From Lachnospiraceae bacterium (GTDB lineage Bacteria > Bacillota > Clostridia > Lachnospirales > Lachnospiraceae), in contig CAJTDD010000003.1 in assembly GCA_910574885.1 (NCBI GenBank), positions 267,315 to 331,314 on the forward strand: DNA of 64,000 bases, given 5' to 3'. Shown here in pieces: positions 7,237 through 15,194 of this stretch. How positions within the stretch are numbered: position 1 is the stretch's first letter; each line of letters opens with the position of its first letter. Made by a program: the position numbers and the translations under genes. The notes below the pieces were generated by a model. That model was given only the letters and a program-made list of their open reading frames with translations. It was not told where the DNA came from and made no database searches.

Positions 7237-8214
7237 ATGGAGTCAAAACCAAGAATACTATATTTGCTGCGGATATTAGAACAGTCTACCGACGAGGAAC
7301 ATCCGTTGACAACGAAACAGCTCATAGAAATGCTGGATGAGCAATATGGAATCTCAACCTACCGAACAACAATAGCAAAAGACATTGCGGCGTTGCAGGA
7401 GTTTGGCATAGATATTGTTACTATCCATTCTACACAATGTAAGTACTTCATAGGAAGCCGGCAGTTTGAACTGCCCGAATTAAAACTGCTTATTGATGCG
7501 GTAGAATCGTCAAAGTTTATCACAAATAAGAAAAGCGAAGCCCTTATAAAGAAAATACATATGCTGACAAGCAGCGGGCAGATAAAGAAATTAAAGCGGA
7601 ATAACTACGTCTCAGATCGGATAAAGCCTAACAATGAACGAATCTATTATATTGTTGATACAATCAATGACGCAATTAATGAGAAAAAGCAGATTTCTTA
7701 TCAGTATTATGAATACACAGGCTTAAAAGAGAAAGTACTGAAAAATCAAGGGGAAGTCTATACGATTAGTCCTTATCATTTGGTTTGGAATGATGATTAC
7801 TATTATGTTGTCGGATATTCTGAAAAGCGGCAGAAAATAGTTACATTCAGAGTTGACCGTATAGCGTCACAGCCGAAAATATTGACAGCAGATGCGCTTC
7901 CTGTTCCAGAAGGTTTTGATATAGCAGAATTTACAAAGCAAGTATTCTATATGTATGACGGAGAAGATGTGACAACGGTTAATTTGCAATGTGATAATAG
8001 CTTGATGAAGACAATGATTGACCGATTTGGGGAAGATATATCTACGGTTTTCCACGATACAAGTACTTTTCAAGTGAATGTTGAGGTTTCTGTGAGTCCT
8101 ACTTTTTTCGGGTGGATATTTGGGTTTGACGGCAAAGTTCAGATACTTGCGCCAGAGGACGTAAAGGAACAGTATAGACAAATGATTTTACAAGCAAGTG
8201 AAAGTATAAAGTAA
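7237..8214 (+). CDS. WYL-domain transcriptional regulator
   Basis: A 325-residue regulator with an N-terminal winged HTH (residues about 1-75: RILYLLRILEQST, TTKQLIEMLDEQYGISTYRTTIAKDIAALQEFG) and a WYL domain (about 130-220: ISYQYYEYTG, ISPYHLVWNDDYYYVVGYSE, FRVDRI), followed by a WCX-like C-terminal domain. WYL proteins sense ligands, often nucleic-acid pieces, and frequently control mobile elements and defence genes. ATG 7237 is chosen over the GTG at 7129 because GGACGAGG stands just before it and the HTH starts right there. A strong terminator follows at 8227, so it is transcribed alone. Confidence 0.88.
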   Translation: MESKPRILYLLRILEQSTDEEHPLTTKQLIEMLDEQYGISTYRTTIAKDIAALQEFGIDIVTIHSTQCKYFIGSRQFELPELKLLIDAVESSKFITNKKSEALIKKIHMLTSSGQIKKLKRNNYVSDRIKPNNERIYYIVDTINDAINEKKQISYQYYEYTGLKEKVLKNQGEVYTISPYHLVWNDDYYYVVGYSEKRQKIVTFRVDRIASQPKILTADALPVPEGFDIAEFTKQVFYMYDGEDVTTVNLQCDNSLMKTMIDRFGEDISTVFHDTSTFQVNVEVSVSPTFFGWIFGFDGKVQILAPEDVKEQYRQMILQASESIK

Positions 8215-8226
8215 AAGTTGTGGTGA

Positions 8227-8253
8227 GGTGTTGCGAATATGCAACACCTTTTT
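8227..8253 (+). terminator. Rho-independent terminator of the WYL gene
   Basis: GGTGTTGC (8227-8234) and GCAACACC (8241-8248) form a perfect 8-bp stem around GAATAT and are followed by TTTTT. Confidence 0.9.
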
Positions 8254-8272
8254 GGGTTGTAGATATAATCTG

Positions 8273-8300
8273 TTGCAAAAACTGGAAAAAAATGTATAAT
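8273..8300 (+). promoter_or_regulatory. Sigma-A promoter of the LexA-like gene
   Basis: TTGCAA (8273-8278) and TATAAT (8295-8300) are 16 bases apart, with a TGTATAAT context. The start codon of the LexA-like gene lies 48 bases after the -10 box, preceded by GTGAGGTG. Confidence 0.8.
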
Positions 8301-8348
8301 AAAACTATCAAAAGCAAACTGCTTCTGATAGAAAAGTGAGGTGCTAAG

Positions 8349-8948
8349 ATGAGAAGTAAAAGTTTTGAGCTAATGAAAGCCATATACCAATATGCAGAAC
8401 AATATTATTTCCAGAAAGGTACTTCACCCTCTACAACTAAGATAGCAGAGGCAGTAGGAGTATCAAGGGGAACAGCATATAAATATCTGATTGCCATGAA
8501 TGACAATGGAATGATTGAATATGACGGTAAGAATATCCAGACAGACATGACGAGGAAATTAAATACAGAAACTTCCCAGACGGCGATTGTTGGTTCTGTC
8601 CCTTGCGGTTCGCTTCAATATGAAGAAGAAAATATTGAAGAATATATTTCACTCCCGACAGCCATCTTTGGTAAGGGAGATTTCTACATACTTCATGCAA
8701 GCGGTAATTCAATGATAGACGCAGGGATAGACGACGGCGACCTTGTAGTAATCAGGAAACAAAATTATGCAAACGACGGAGATATTGTAGTCGCACTTGT
8801 AGAGAACCAGAATACACTGAAAACATTCTATCGTGATGAACAAAATCGAAAGATTATACTCCATCCCGAAAATGAGAGCATGGCTGATATTGTCGTTGAT
8901 GATTGTTATATACAGGGAATCGCCTGTCATGTCATAAAAGCGTTATGA
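8349..8948 (+). CDS. LexA-like self-cleaving repressor (S24 peptidase)
   Basis: A 199-residue repressor with the LexA plan. Residues 1-65 hold a winged HTH (STTKIAEAVGVSRGTAYKYLIAM), and residues 80-199 the S24 protease fold. The cleavage site is Cys86-Gly87 in SVPCGS, the nucleophile Ser121 in ASGNSMIDAG, and the general base Lys158 in NTLKTF. RecA filaments formed during DNA damage would trigger self-cleavage and lift repression, linking element excision to stress. It is shorter in the linker than chromosomal LexA. Its neighbours, an ImmA-like protease and regulators, form the lysogeny-like switch of element A. Confidence 0.9.
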   Translation: MRSKSFELMKAIYQYAEQYYFQKGTSPSTTKIAEAVGVSRGTAYKYLIAMNDNGMIEYDGKNIQTDMTRKLNTETSQTAIVGSVPCGSLQYEEENIEEYISLPTAIFGKGDFYILHASGNSMIDAGIDDGDLVVIRKQNYANDGDIVVALVENQNTLKTFYRDEQNRKIILHPENESMADIVVDDCYIQGIACHVIKAL

Positions 8949-9073
8949 ATCAGAACCAGAAAGAAAATATATAGAAGGAATTCGCTATCCAATTTCAGAT
9001 AGTGCGGAAATAAAAAGATTGCCAAATCGGTTCTAAGTTCTTCCGAGACGGCTATGTTGGAGGTGAAAACGTC

Positions 9074-9793
9074 TTGAGTAACTATTTATCAAGGGCGGAG
9101 CTTGAAGAAATCAGCCATGGACTAATAGAAGTATACGCAAAGCAGAACCCGAAAAAAACAGTTCAATCTATAGACATTGAACATTTTATAACAGGTTTTC
9201 TAATGTTGAAGATTGAGTATGCGTCCTTTGCAGAAGATGACGACAGCAAAGCAGGGTTCATGGCAGACGGGGAAACGCCGATTCTGCTTCATTCTAACGG
9301 AGAAATGATTCCCTTTGTTTTCCCGAAGAATACCATCGTACTCGACAAATATCTTCTTGCAGAAAAAGAGTATGGCAGAAGGAGGTTCACAATGGCGCAC
9401 GAAGCGTCGCACCATATCTTAGGAAAAGTACAGACAACGCAGGAAAATAACCGTATCCATTCAGAATACGAAAATGACAGGGCATATAGCAAGGAGGAAA
9501 TTCTGCAAATGCTCCAGTCAGCCGAATGGCAGGCGGATACAATGGCAGCCTCGTTGCTTATGCCAAGATTTCTTGTGGAAAATGCCTTGCGCAAGTTTGC
9601 TGATTCCAAACTTATCAAGCTATATGGCGATTCGACATTTACCGCAGACGGTAAAGCCATCATGCGGAATATGGCAACTTATCTCGGAGTGTCTTACAAA
9701 GCATTAATCATCAGACTGACACACCTTAATATGTTGGAAAGACATGATATATGTGAATATATATCGCAGGAGCTAAAGTTAGGAGGCGCGTAA
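9074..9793 (+). CDS. ImmA/IrrE-family metallopeptidase
   Basis: A 239-residue zinc protease with the signature HEASH at residues 109-113 (preceded by RRRFTMA) and a downstream EWQADTMAASLLMP helix that supplies the third ligand. In ICEBs1 and phages such proteins cut the element repressor to start induction; here the likely target is one of the repressors of element A. The start is TTG 9074 with GGAGGTG ahead; no ATG fits. A 125-base gap separates it from the LexA-like gene and only 2 bases from the next gene, so it heads a small operon. Confidence 0.87.
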   Translation: MSNYLSRAELEEISHGLIEVYAKQNPKKTVQSIDIEHFITGFLMLKIEYASFAEDDDSKAGFMADGETPILLHSNGEMIPFVFPKNTIVLDKYLLAEKEYGRRRFTMAHEASHHILGKVQTTQENNRIHSEYENDRAYSKEEILQMLQSAEWQADTMAASLLMPRFLVENALRKFADSKLIKLYGDSTFTADGKAIMRNMATYLGVSYKALIIRLTHLNMLERHDICEYISQELKLGGA

Positions 9794-9795
9794 CC

Positions 9796-10041
9796 ATGCA
9801 GGCAAAGGCAAGCCCCGCCAGCAACAGAAAATTGTTATTATCTCGGATAGAAGCAGAAACATTACAGGAAAGAGATTTACTCTGTCCAGTATGCGGATTC
9901 AGAATACAGACCTTATATTCTGATATTTCAGGTCATTTACGTGTCAAATGTCCGAAATGCAAAGGAATACATATACTAAACCTTGCATACTTCCGCAAGA
10001 TAAAACGTATTGAGAGAAATGTAGGCTCTCAATCACGATAA
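9796..10041 (+). CDS. Small zinc-ribbon protein
   Basis: An 81-residue basic protein whose middle is a zinc ribbon: CPVCG (about residue 35) and CPKCKG (about 53), followed by a basic tail FRKIKRIERNVGSQSR. It resembles the Com-type translational regulators of phages in pattern, but I cannot assign a function. TAGGAGGCG stands just before ATG 9796 and the gene nearly touches the ImmA-like gene upstream, so they are co-transcribed. Confidence 0.6.
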   Translation: MQAKASPASNRKLLLSRIEAETLQERDLLCPVCGFRIQTLYSDISGHLRVKCPKCKGIHILNLAYFRKIKRIERNVGSQSR

Positions 10042-10110
10042 TTAAAAAGTAAATAGTAAATATGATTTCTAATCGAGCAAGCGGAGACAATATTTAATTG
10101 AACTACCATG

Positions 10111-10177
10111 CGCCGTATGAAGCCAGATATAAAGAAGGAAAGTTCCCTTAATTATCTGATTTCTACGGCGTTTTTTT
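10111..10177 (+). terminator. Long stem-loop with T7 run
   Basis: CGCCGT (10111-10116) pairs with ACGGCG (10165-10170), with an inner CAGATA/TATCTG and GGAA/TTCC pairing, followed by TTTTTTT. A second hairpin (CATAGA/TCTATG with CCCTTT/AAAGGG, 10202-10244) and the repeated word AATGCTTGG lie between it and the next gene at 10,341. Confidence 0.75.
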
Positions 10178-10340
10178 GTTGCTTCGATTTGCTTCATACT
10201 GCATAGAGTCCATCCCTTTGCATTGCTTGGGAAAGGGTTCTATGTATTACAATGCTTGGCAATGCCAGACGGCGAAATATCCATAATCTCCGAATTTTGA
10301 CTTTCTAACCAGATTTCAAAATTCAAAGGAGATTATGACA

Positions 10341-10922
10341 ATGAGAAAAATACATGAAGAAAGACAAGAACAATTTAAGGAAGAGTGCAGGATAATCAAT
10401 CTTAGATATGAATACTACGGATATATAGGAAATGAGAAGTGGGCGATAGTGTCCGAACTGACTGAACAGGAAATTATGAAAAAGTATCCCGAAGAAATCA
10501 AAGGCTACACGCCATTTATACTCTTATCTGTCGCACAAGGCAAAGCGATAGGCGATTATAACCGCAACGAGGATAAATTTCGTAAACGTTCTGTAAATAA
10601 TGATGATGTCTACGGTTATGAAGAAGGATTAACAGAATGTTTCCATAAGGAACTTATTGACGGGGACTATTGGGAGAAACTGGAACGTATGGAAACCCAG
10701 AGAATAGAAGTTGAGTGTCTGCATAAGGCAATGTTGGAACTTACCCCAAAACAGAAAAAGCGTGTCACGCAGCATTATATAGAAGGAAAAAGCTCAAGGA
10801 AAATAGGTATGGAAGAAAATGTAAGTTATCAGGTAATAGACAGGTCAATATATGCGGCAGTAAAGAAAATGAAAAAATATTTTTGGCGAGAGGTGGCATT
10901 TGCCGGTTTCTATTCCAAATAA
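10341..10922 (+). CDS. Sigma-70-like protein with region 4 HTH
   Basis: A 193-residue soluble protein with a C-terminal sigma region-4-like HTH: LHKAMLELTPKQKKRVTQHYIEGKSSRKIGMEENVSYQVIDRSIYAAVKKMKKYF pattern, where LTPKQ-RV, GKSSRKIG and VIDRSI form the helices. The N-terminus has no recognisable region 2. ATG 10341 fits AAGGAG better than ATG 10335. Such proteins, as Tn916 Orf7-like sigma factors, often turn on excision and transfer genes. It stands alone between a terminator and the MazF-like gene. Confidence 0.7.
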   Translation: MRKIHEERQEQFKEECRIINLRYEYYGYIGNEKWAIVSELTEQEIMKKYPEEIKGYTPFILLSVAQGKAIGDYNRNEDKFRKRSVNNDDVYGYEEGLTECFHKELIDGDYWEKLERMETQRIEVECLHKAMLELTPKQKKRVTQHYIEGKSSRKIGMEENVSYQVIDRSIYAAVKKMKKYFWREVAFAGFYSK

Positions 10923-10967
10923 GTGAAAGGATTTTTTTATTAATTTGGAGAAAGTGAGGTACAGATA

Positions 10968-11534
10968 ATGAAGGAGCAGGAAAAACAGACAATTAAACGC
11001 GGCGAAATATACTATTATAATTTTGGAAATACGGAAGGCTCGATCCAGAGTGGGCGCAGACCTGTATTAGTCCTACAGGCTGACAATTTTAATGCGAAAG
11101 CCCCCACAATTATTGTCGCCGCAATTACAACAGTAATCAAAAAACGGTATCTTCCGTCCCATGTAATCTTAGGAGAAAATTATGGTCTGCAAAAGCCGTC
11201 TATGGTGCTGCTGGAACAGATAAGTACGGTAAATAAGTACGATCTGGAGGATTATATAGGCTATATTGATGACGAAAAAAGTTGGGTGAGTATCAACATA
11301 GCCCTCAAGAAAACATTTGGGTTATGGATGGTTAAGAAAGACCGAAAAGGCGATATACGCTGCTTGTGTCCGAAATGCCTGAAAGATTATATGTCTAACC
11401 GTAATTATATTGTGCATAGGCTAGACCCGTTATCATCAACGAAAGACAGATGCGATAAGTGCCAGAATATGGGATATGATTACGTGGTTTATGATAAGAG
11501 GATAGTGCTTGGAAAGAGGTGTAAAAATGCGTGA
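10968..11534 (+). CDS. PemK/MazF-family protein with C-terminal zinc ribbon
   Basis: A 188-residue protein. Residues about 8-115 match the MazF RNase fold: RGEIYYYNFGNTEGSIQSGRRPVLVLQ, the conserved strand IVAAITT, and PSMVLLEQISTV. The last 70 residues hold CPKCLKDY and CDKCQN, a probable zinc ribbon not found in ordinary MazF. No antitoxin gene lies next to it: the upstream neighbour is sigma-like and the downstream one an excisionase. It may be an RNase toxin held by another partner or a repurposed regulator. The stop overlaps the first excisionase start, indicating translational coupling. Confidence 0.8.
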   Translation: MKEQEKQTIKRGEIYYYNFGNTEGSIQSGRRPVLVLQADNFNAKAPTIIVAAITTVIKKRYLPSHVILGENYGLQKPSMVLLEQISTVNKYDLEDYIGYIDDEKSWVSINIALKKTFGLWMVKKDRKGDIRCLCPKCLKDYMSNRNYIVHRLDPLSSTKDRCDKCQNMGYDYVVYDKRIVLGKRCKNA

Positions 11535-11748
11535 TAGTACTGAAAGACAGGATAAGTATTATGTTCCATTGTGGCATAAATCAAATCTTACTGTTGAAGA
11601 AGCGGAAGCATACTCAGGTGTAGGAAGGACAAAGCTGCGTCAATTATCAAATTCTGAGAATTGCCCATTCGTCCTCTGGAATGGCACAAAAAGGCTGCTA
11701 AAAAGAAAACAGCTAGATGAATATCTTGAAAATATGTATTCCATTTAA
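11527..11748 (+). CDS. xis: Excisionase paralogue 1 (Tn916 Xis type)
   Basis: A 73-residue DNA-bending protein with the conserved plan PLWHKSNLTVEEAEAYSGVGRTKLRQL (winged helix) and CPFVLWNGTKRLLKRKQLDEYL. Excisionases bind the element ends and direct integrase toward excision. ATG 11527 is used because AAAGAGGTG precedes it and it overlaps the MazF-like stop by 8 bases; a TTG at 11509 is less likely. It is the first of three homologous genes in a row before integrase, and a terminator separates it from the second. Confidence 0.82.
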   Translation: MRDSTERQDKYYVPLWHKSNLTVEEAEAYSGVGRTKLRQLSNSENCPFVLWNGTKRLLKRKQLDEYLENMYSI

Positions 11749-11760
11749 AATATATGTCAA

Positions 11761-11820
11761 ATTTGCGATAGGCTTACGATGCAGTTATTTGTATATTTGT
11801 CGTATCGCAAATTTTTTTTT
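11761..11820 (+). terminator. Terminator between excisionase paralogues 1 and 2
   Basis: ATTTGCGATA (11761-11770) and TATCGCAAAT (11803-11812) form a perfect 10-bp stem with an inner ACGA/TCGT pair, followed by eight T. It splits xis paralogue 1 from paralogues 2 and 3 plus integrase. Confidence 0.88.
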
Positions 11821-11856
11821 ATGATGTGGATACCAAAATAAAAGGAGGTTATGCAG

Positions 11857-12084
11857 ATGGAGGCAATGAAAAAGGAAAGTAAAAAAAGGGGACATGAAGT
11901 ACCATTATGGCACAAATCGAATCTATCTATTGAAGAAGCGGCGGCATATACAGGGATTAGAGAATATAAGCTGCGACAAATGACTAGTAGAGATGATTGC
12001 CCGTTTGTCCTTTGGGTCGGAAACCGTCGATTGATTAAGAGACGGGTTTTTGATGATTATATTGAAAAAATGGATTCGATTTGA
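11857..12084 (+). CDS. xis: Excisionase paralogue 2
   Basis: A 75-residue paralogue of the previous gene: PLWHKSNLSIEEAAAYTGIREYKLRQM and CPFVLWVGNRRLIKRRVFDDYI. ATG 11857 is 8 bases from AGGAGG; ATG 11851 is too close. It retains the winged-helix residues of Tn916 Xis and is followed, 14 bases on, by a third copy. Whether all three act at the same ends or bind different arm sites is not known. Confidence 0.82.
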   Translation: MEAMKKESKKRGHEVPLWHKSNLSIEEAAAYTGIREYKLRQMTSRDDCPFVLWVGNRRLIKRRVFDDYIEKMDSI

Positions 12085-12097
12085 TGGAGGTGTGGTA

Positions 12098-12337
12098 ATG
12101 GACACAGAGATTTTCGCTTATAAAGAAATGATAATGAAAAGGAAAGAAGAAGTTCCGATATGGGAGAGAAAATGGCTGACGATTGACGAAGCAACAGCAT
12201 ATTCGGGAATAGGTGGGACGAAGCTTAGGGAGTTGGCAAATAAAAATGGATGCCCGTTTGCAATATGGATGGGCAATAAAATCCATATCATTAAAGATAA
12301 TCTCGATAAGTTTACAGAAATGCAATCAAGAATATAG
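12098..12337 (+). CDS. xis: Excisionase paralogue 3
   Basis: A 79-residue paralogue immediately before integrase: PIWERKWLTIDEATAYSGIGGTKLREL and CPFAIWMGNKIHIIKDNLDKFTE. GGAGGTG precedes ATG 12098. It is the copy placed where Tn916 has its single xis and is only 11 bases from integrase, so it is the best candidate for the working excisionase. It is more diverged from copies 1 and 2 than they are from each other. Confidence 0.85.
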   Translation: MDTEIFAYKEMIMKRKEEVPIWERKWLTIDEATAYSGIGGTKLRELANKNGCPFAIWMGNKIHIIKDNLDKFTEMQSRI

Positions 12338-12348
12338 GAGGGGAGGAT

Positions 12349-13602
12349 ATGGCAAAAGCAAAAAGAAAGGATAAATCAAGGGTAGTTCTCCGTAAAGGTG
12401 AGAGTCAAAGGAGCAATGGAACATATCATTATAGTTGGACGGATAGTAATATGAAAAGGCGGTTTGTCTATGCAAAAACATTGGAAGAATTGCGCGAAAA
12501 GGAAGCCAAAATTGAGAGAGATAAGCAAGACGGCATTAAAGCAGAAGCGCGGTATACAACAGTTAATGATTTGTTCGAGTTGTGGATAGTATTGAAAAGA
12601 GGGCTGAAAAATACTACTTTTGAGAACTATAAATATATGTATAATATGTTTGTTCGTAATAATTTAGGGACTAAGAGAATTTCTTCACTGAAAAAATCAG
12701 ATATAAAAAGATTTTTTAATTACCTTCTTGATGAAAGAGGGCTGAAGGTGACGACGATTGACAATATTCATACTGTGCTTTACCAAGTTTTAAATATGGC
12801 AGTAGATGATGATTATATTAGGAGAAACCCTGCTGATAATGTATTGAAAGAGCTGAAACAAGCACATTGCTACAAGACCGAAAAGCGCAGGGCATTAACC
12901 CGACCAGAGCAGGATTTATTTCTTGACTATCTGTATAACCATCCAATATATAAACACTGGTATCCAATATTTGCAGTTATGGTAGGAACGGGGCTTAGGG
13001 TTGGTGAAGTCACAGGGCTTAGGTGGTGCGATATAGATTTGAAGGAAGGGATTATTGACGTAAACCACACGTTAGTTTACTACGACCACAGGACAGAAGG
13101 GAGTAAGCGAGGTTGCTATTTCAATATTAACAGTACAAAAACACCAGCAAGTGTGCGGCAGGTTCCTATGCTTGGGTTTGTGAAAGAAGCATTTTTAATG
13201 GAAAAAGAGAAGCAAGAGCTGTTAGGTATCCAGTGCGAAGTTACGATTGACGGTTACAGTGATTTTATTTTCATTAATCGTTTTGGGAAAACGCAGCAGC
13301 AGTCTACACTTAATAAAGCCATTCGCAGAATCATTCGTGACTGTAATGACGAGCAGTTATTAAAAAATGAAAATGCGACGTTGCTTCTTCCACATTTTAG
13401 CTGTCATTCGCTTCGGCATACATTTACAACGAGAATGTGTGAAGCAGGTGTAAATGTAAAGGTTATGCAGGATGCGCTTGGTCATACGGATATTGCTACC
13501 ACATTGAATATATATACGGATGTGACGAAAGAATTGAGGAAGGAAGAATTTAAAGGTCTTGACGATTTTTTTATGAAAAGTAATAATGAAAGCAAAATTT
13601 GA
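12349..13602 (+). CDS. int: Tyrosine integrase (Tn916 Int type)
   Basis: A 417-residue site-specific recombinase. Residues 1-65 form the arm-binding domain (TYHYSWTDSNMKRRFVYAKTLEELREKEA), 70-165 the core-binding SAM-like domain, and 180-405 the catalytic domain. The catalytic set is complete: Arg217 in GTGLRVGE, Lys264 in NSTKTP, His353 and Arg356 in HSLRHTF, His379 in LGHTD and nucleophile Tyr389 in NIYTDV. AGGAGGGGAGG precedes ATG 12349. It integrates and excises element A with the excisionases upstream. Full length, no lesions seen. Confidence 0.95.
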   Translation: MAKAKRKDKSRVVLRKGESQRSNGTYHYSWTDSNMKRRFVYAKTLEELREKEAKIERDKQDGIKAEARYTTVNDLFELWIVLKRGLKNTTFENYKYMYNMFVRNNLGTKRISSLKKSDIKRFFNYLLDERGLKVTTIDNIHTVLYQVLNMAVDDDYIRRNPADNVLKELKQAHCYKTEKRRALTRPEQDLFLDYLYNHPIYKHWYPIFAVMVGTGLRVGEVTGLRWCDIDLKEGIIDVNHTLVYYDHRTEGSKRGCYFNINSTKTPASVRQVPMLGFVKEAFLMEKEKQELLGIQCEVTIDGYSDFIFINRFGKTQQQSTLNKAIRRIIRDCNDEQLLKNENATLLLPHFSCHSLRHTFTTRMCEAGVNVKVMQDALGHTDIATTLNIYTDVTKELRKEEFKGLDDFFMKSNNESKI

Positions 13603-13724
13603 ATCATGTACTTACAAACTTTTATAGCATTTTTCTACCTAACATGCTATAATTCATTTAGTCAGATTAGAGCAGGTAGGGATAGTCGGCGGTTGTCCTT
13701 TCTGGAAACGGAAAGGAGGTCGGT

Positions 13725-13808
13725 ATGAATACGTTAGAAATACTTACGTTGGTGCTGGTAATTTTTACAGCCTTAACATACATAGACAATAGACACAACC
13801 ACAAGTAA
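13725..13808 (+). CDS. Putative holin-like / type I toxin peptide (27 aa)
   Basis: A 27-residue hydrophobic peptide, MNTLEILTLVLVIFTALTYI followed by the polar tail DNRHNHK, with AAAGGAGG ahead of ATG 13725. The form (short polar start, one membrane span, charged tail) matches the small holin-like peptides annotated near many clostridial elements and resembles type I toxins controlled by an antisense RNA. A hairpin follows directly. A TATAAT lies at 13648. It could stabilise element A after integration. Confidence 0.65.
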   Translation: MNTLEILTLVLVIFTALTYIDNRHNHK

Positions 13809-13814
13809 CGGAAA

Positions 13815-13847
13815 AGGCTATCTTCTACTGGCAATAGAGGATAGCCT
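13815..13847 (+). terminator. Hairpin after the holin-like toxin gene
   Basis: AGGCTATC (13815-13822) pairs with GATAGCCT (13840-13847), extended inward by TTCT/AGAG-type pairs. In type I toxin loci this hairpin is usually the shared terminator region where toxin mRNA and antisense RNA overlap. Confidence 0.65.
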
Positions 13848-13974
13848 ATAATCCGTTTGATTTTAAAACTGATTATTGTTTCCGATTGAACACCCGTCGG
13901 ACGAGCAATATCCTTCGGCGTCTAAGATGATTATAAACCAACACTGTAAATTTTGCAAGAGGGTTTAGGAAAAT

Positions 13975-14001
13975 GGGGGTGCTTCGGCGCTCCTATTTTT
14001 T
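13975..14001 (+). terminator. GC-rich terminator with TTCG loop
   Basis: GGGGGTGC (13975-13982) and GCGCTCCT (13987-13994) pair fully, counting G-T pairs, around a TTCG tetraloop, followed by A and TTTTTT. A hairpin of related shape, GTCGGACG...CTTCGGCGTC, lies just upstream near 13,897-13,922. Confidence 0.8.
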
Positions 14002-14451
14002 GCGGATTTGTAGATCATATTACATAAAATTGCTTTATTCTGTAAAATATTTTTTCTAAGTTTATTGAAGGATATATTTTTAAGAGCAAAGATAACTTGA
14101 TTTTTTTTTATTATAAGTTTAACCTATTGTTTAGGAATTTACATCACTTACATCAAATTTTACATCAAATAGGACATACATCTGTTTTAAGAAGTATCAG
14201 GATATAAAAGTATAGATGAAGATTTAGGCTCGTTTATCAAGATATTAGAAATTATTGAATATTGTTGAAGGAGTATAGATGAACTCCCCACAATGAAAAC
14301 GCTTGGCGGAAAAGACCAGTAAAATCAAGGGTTTGCGGACTTAAAGACAGTATGGTACGACAAGAGTACGACAAAATAAACTCTCTTAACGGGTTAAAAT
14401 AAATGATTTTAAATTAAACTCGTGTCAGTTCAAGTTAATATTTTGTACGAT
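14002..14451. other. Junction between elements A and B (probable att region)
   Basis: No gene is visible. The stretch holds short direct repeats of the type seen in integrase arm sites: TTACATCA three times at about 14,140-14,170 and GTACGACAA twice at about 14,353-14,376, with a related GTACGATAA at 14,445. Element A must end here and element B begin. The core site cannot be named without an empty-site sequence. Confidence 0.5.
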
Positions 14452-14494
14452 AAGGACATTTTTCTAAAAGAAAATTTTAGGGAAGTGTCCTTTT
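14452..14494 (+). terminator. Hairpin terminator before element B
   Basis: AAGGACA (14452-14458) pairs with TGTCCTT (14486-14492), with an inner CTAAAA/TTTTAG stem and a trailing TTTT. It insulates the first gene of element B from upstream transcription. Confidence 0.75.
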
Positions 14495-14535
14495 GTTATG
14501 GTCAAAAAACAAAATAAGAAATGGAGGAAATGAAC

Positions 14536-14997
14536 ATGAGTAGTACAGCGTTAGGAGCAGAGAAAGCGATTATTTTTATCAGTGATGCACATGAAAAATT
14601 CTACTATGAAAAATTGAAAGAGGTCAGGTATCAGGACGTGTACCACAAAGCGCTTGTATATTGTCTTGGTATCAGCGATGACACAAGAAGAAATATCAAC
14701 AGCATTTATAACTTTAAGACAGGCTGTGTAAAAACGGAGTGCCTGCACGAAGGCTGGCAGACCAGCGGGAGCTTAAAAGTAGTCAGGATGGCGTTTAACC
14801 TTTACTGCAATGGTACGCCGAGTGTCCTTGACTATGATGATGCGGAGGAACAGGTGGACGAGTGCAGACGGTACACAGTGGAAGAACTGTTCTGCTGTGC
14901 CTATGCGCCTTATTTTTGGCAGGCGGTACAGATTCGTTATCCGGAATATGTAACATATAACCACAACTTGTACGCCATGCTTGGAGGACGGGATTGA
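14536..14997 (+). CDS. DUF6075 family protein (element B)
   Basis: A 153-residue protein of unknown function, homologous to the 66-470 product. Shared blocks are HEKFYYEKLKEV, YHKALVYCLGI-DDTRRNI, CLHEGWQTSGS and YTVEELFCCAYAPYF-RYPEY. It is longer because of an acidic insert (DYDDAEEQVDECR). ATG 14536 is chosen since ATGGAGGAA lies 8 bases ahead; ATG 14521 contains that binding site and is unlikely. It overlaps the next gene by one base and opens the replication-partition operon of element B. Confidence 0.75.
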   Translation: MSSTALGAEKAIIFISDAHEKFYYEKLKEVRYQDVYHKALVYCLGISDDTRRNINSIYNFKTGCVKTECLHEGWQTSGSLKVVRMAFNLYCNGTPSVLDYDDAEEQVDECRRYTVEELFCCAYAPYFWQAVQIRYPEYVTYNHNLYAMLGGRD

Positions 14998-15173
14998 TGT
15001 TAAAAGTCAGGCTTATGGGAACGAAGAACGATATTAAGTGGTTCGGGAAGATTTTACAGCGTAACCCGAAAATCGAAGTGACGGAGTTTTCCGATATGTT
15101 CCCAAACAAAGGGACAAAGAAATATTACAGGACTTATGTGGAAGTCAGGAAAAGCAACGTAAAAGAAAATTAG
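14997..15173 (+). CDS. Small DUF3970-like protein
   Basis: A 58-residue protein starting at an ATG that overlaps the previous stop (TGATG), so translation is probably coupled. The sequence MLKVRLMGTKNDIKWFGKIL, EVTEFSDMFPNKGT and YYRTYVEVRK fits the DUF3970 family of small clostridial proteins found at this place in conjugative elements. Function is unknown. A tight RBS for parA follows 20 bases after the stop. Confidence 0.65.
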   Translation: MLKVRLMGTKNDIKWFGKILQRNPKIEVTEFSDMFPNKGTKKYYRTYVEVRKSNVKEN

Positions 15174-15194
15174 TAGAAGCAAAGGAGAATCATC

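Larger units (their letters stand above)
1..14300 (+). mobile_element. Integrative conjugative element A, right-hand part
   Basis: This is the distal part of a conjugative element that extends beyond the left edge of the window. It holds the sortase and peptidoglycan hydrolase normally placed at the end of a transfer module, then an accessory and regulatory block, then excisionase and tyrosine integrase genes at the right end, as in the Tn916 layout. The right limit is inferred: integrase ends at 13,602 and a new element starts at about 14,500, so the attachment site must lie between them. No exact att core could be fixed. Confidence 0.7.
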
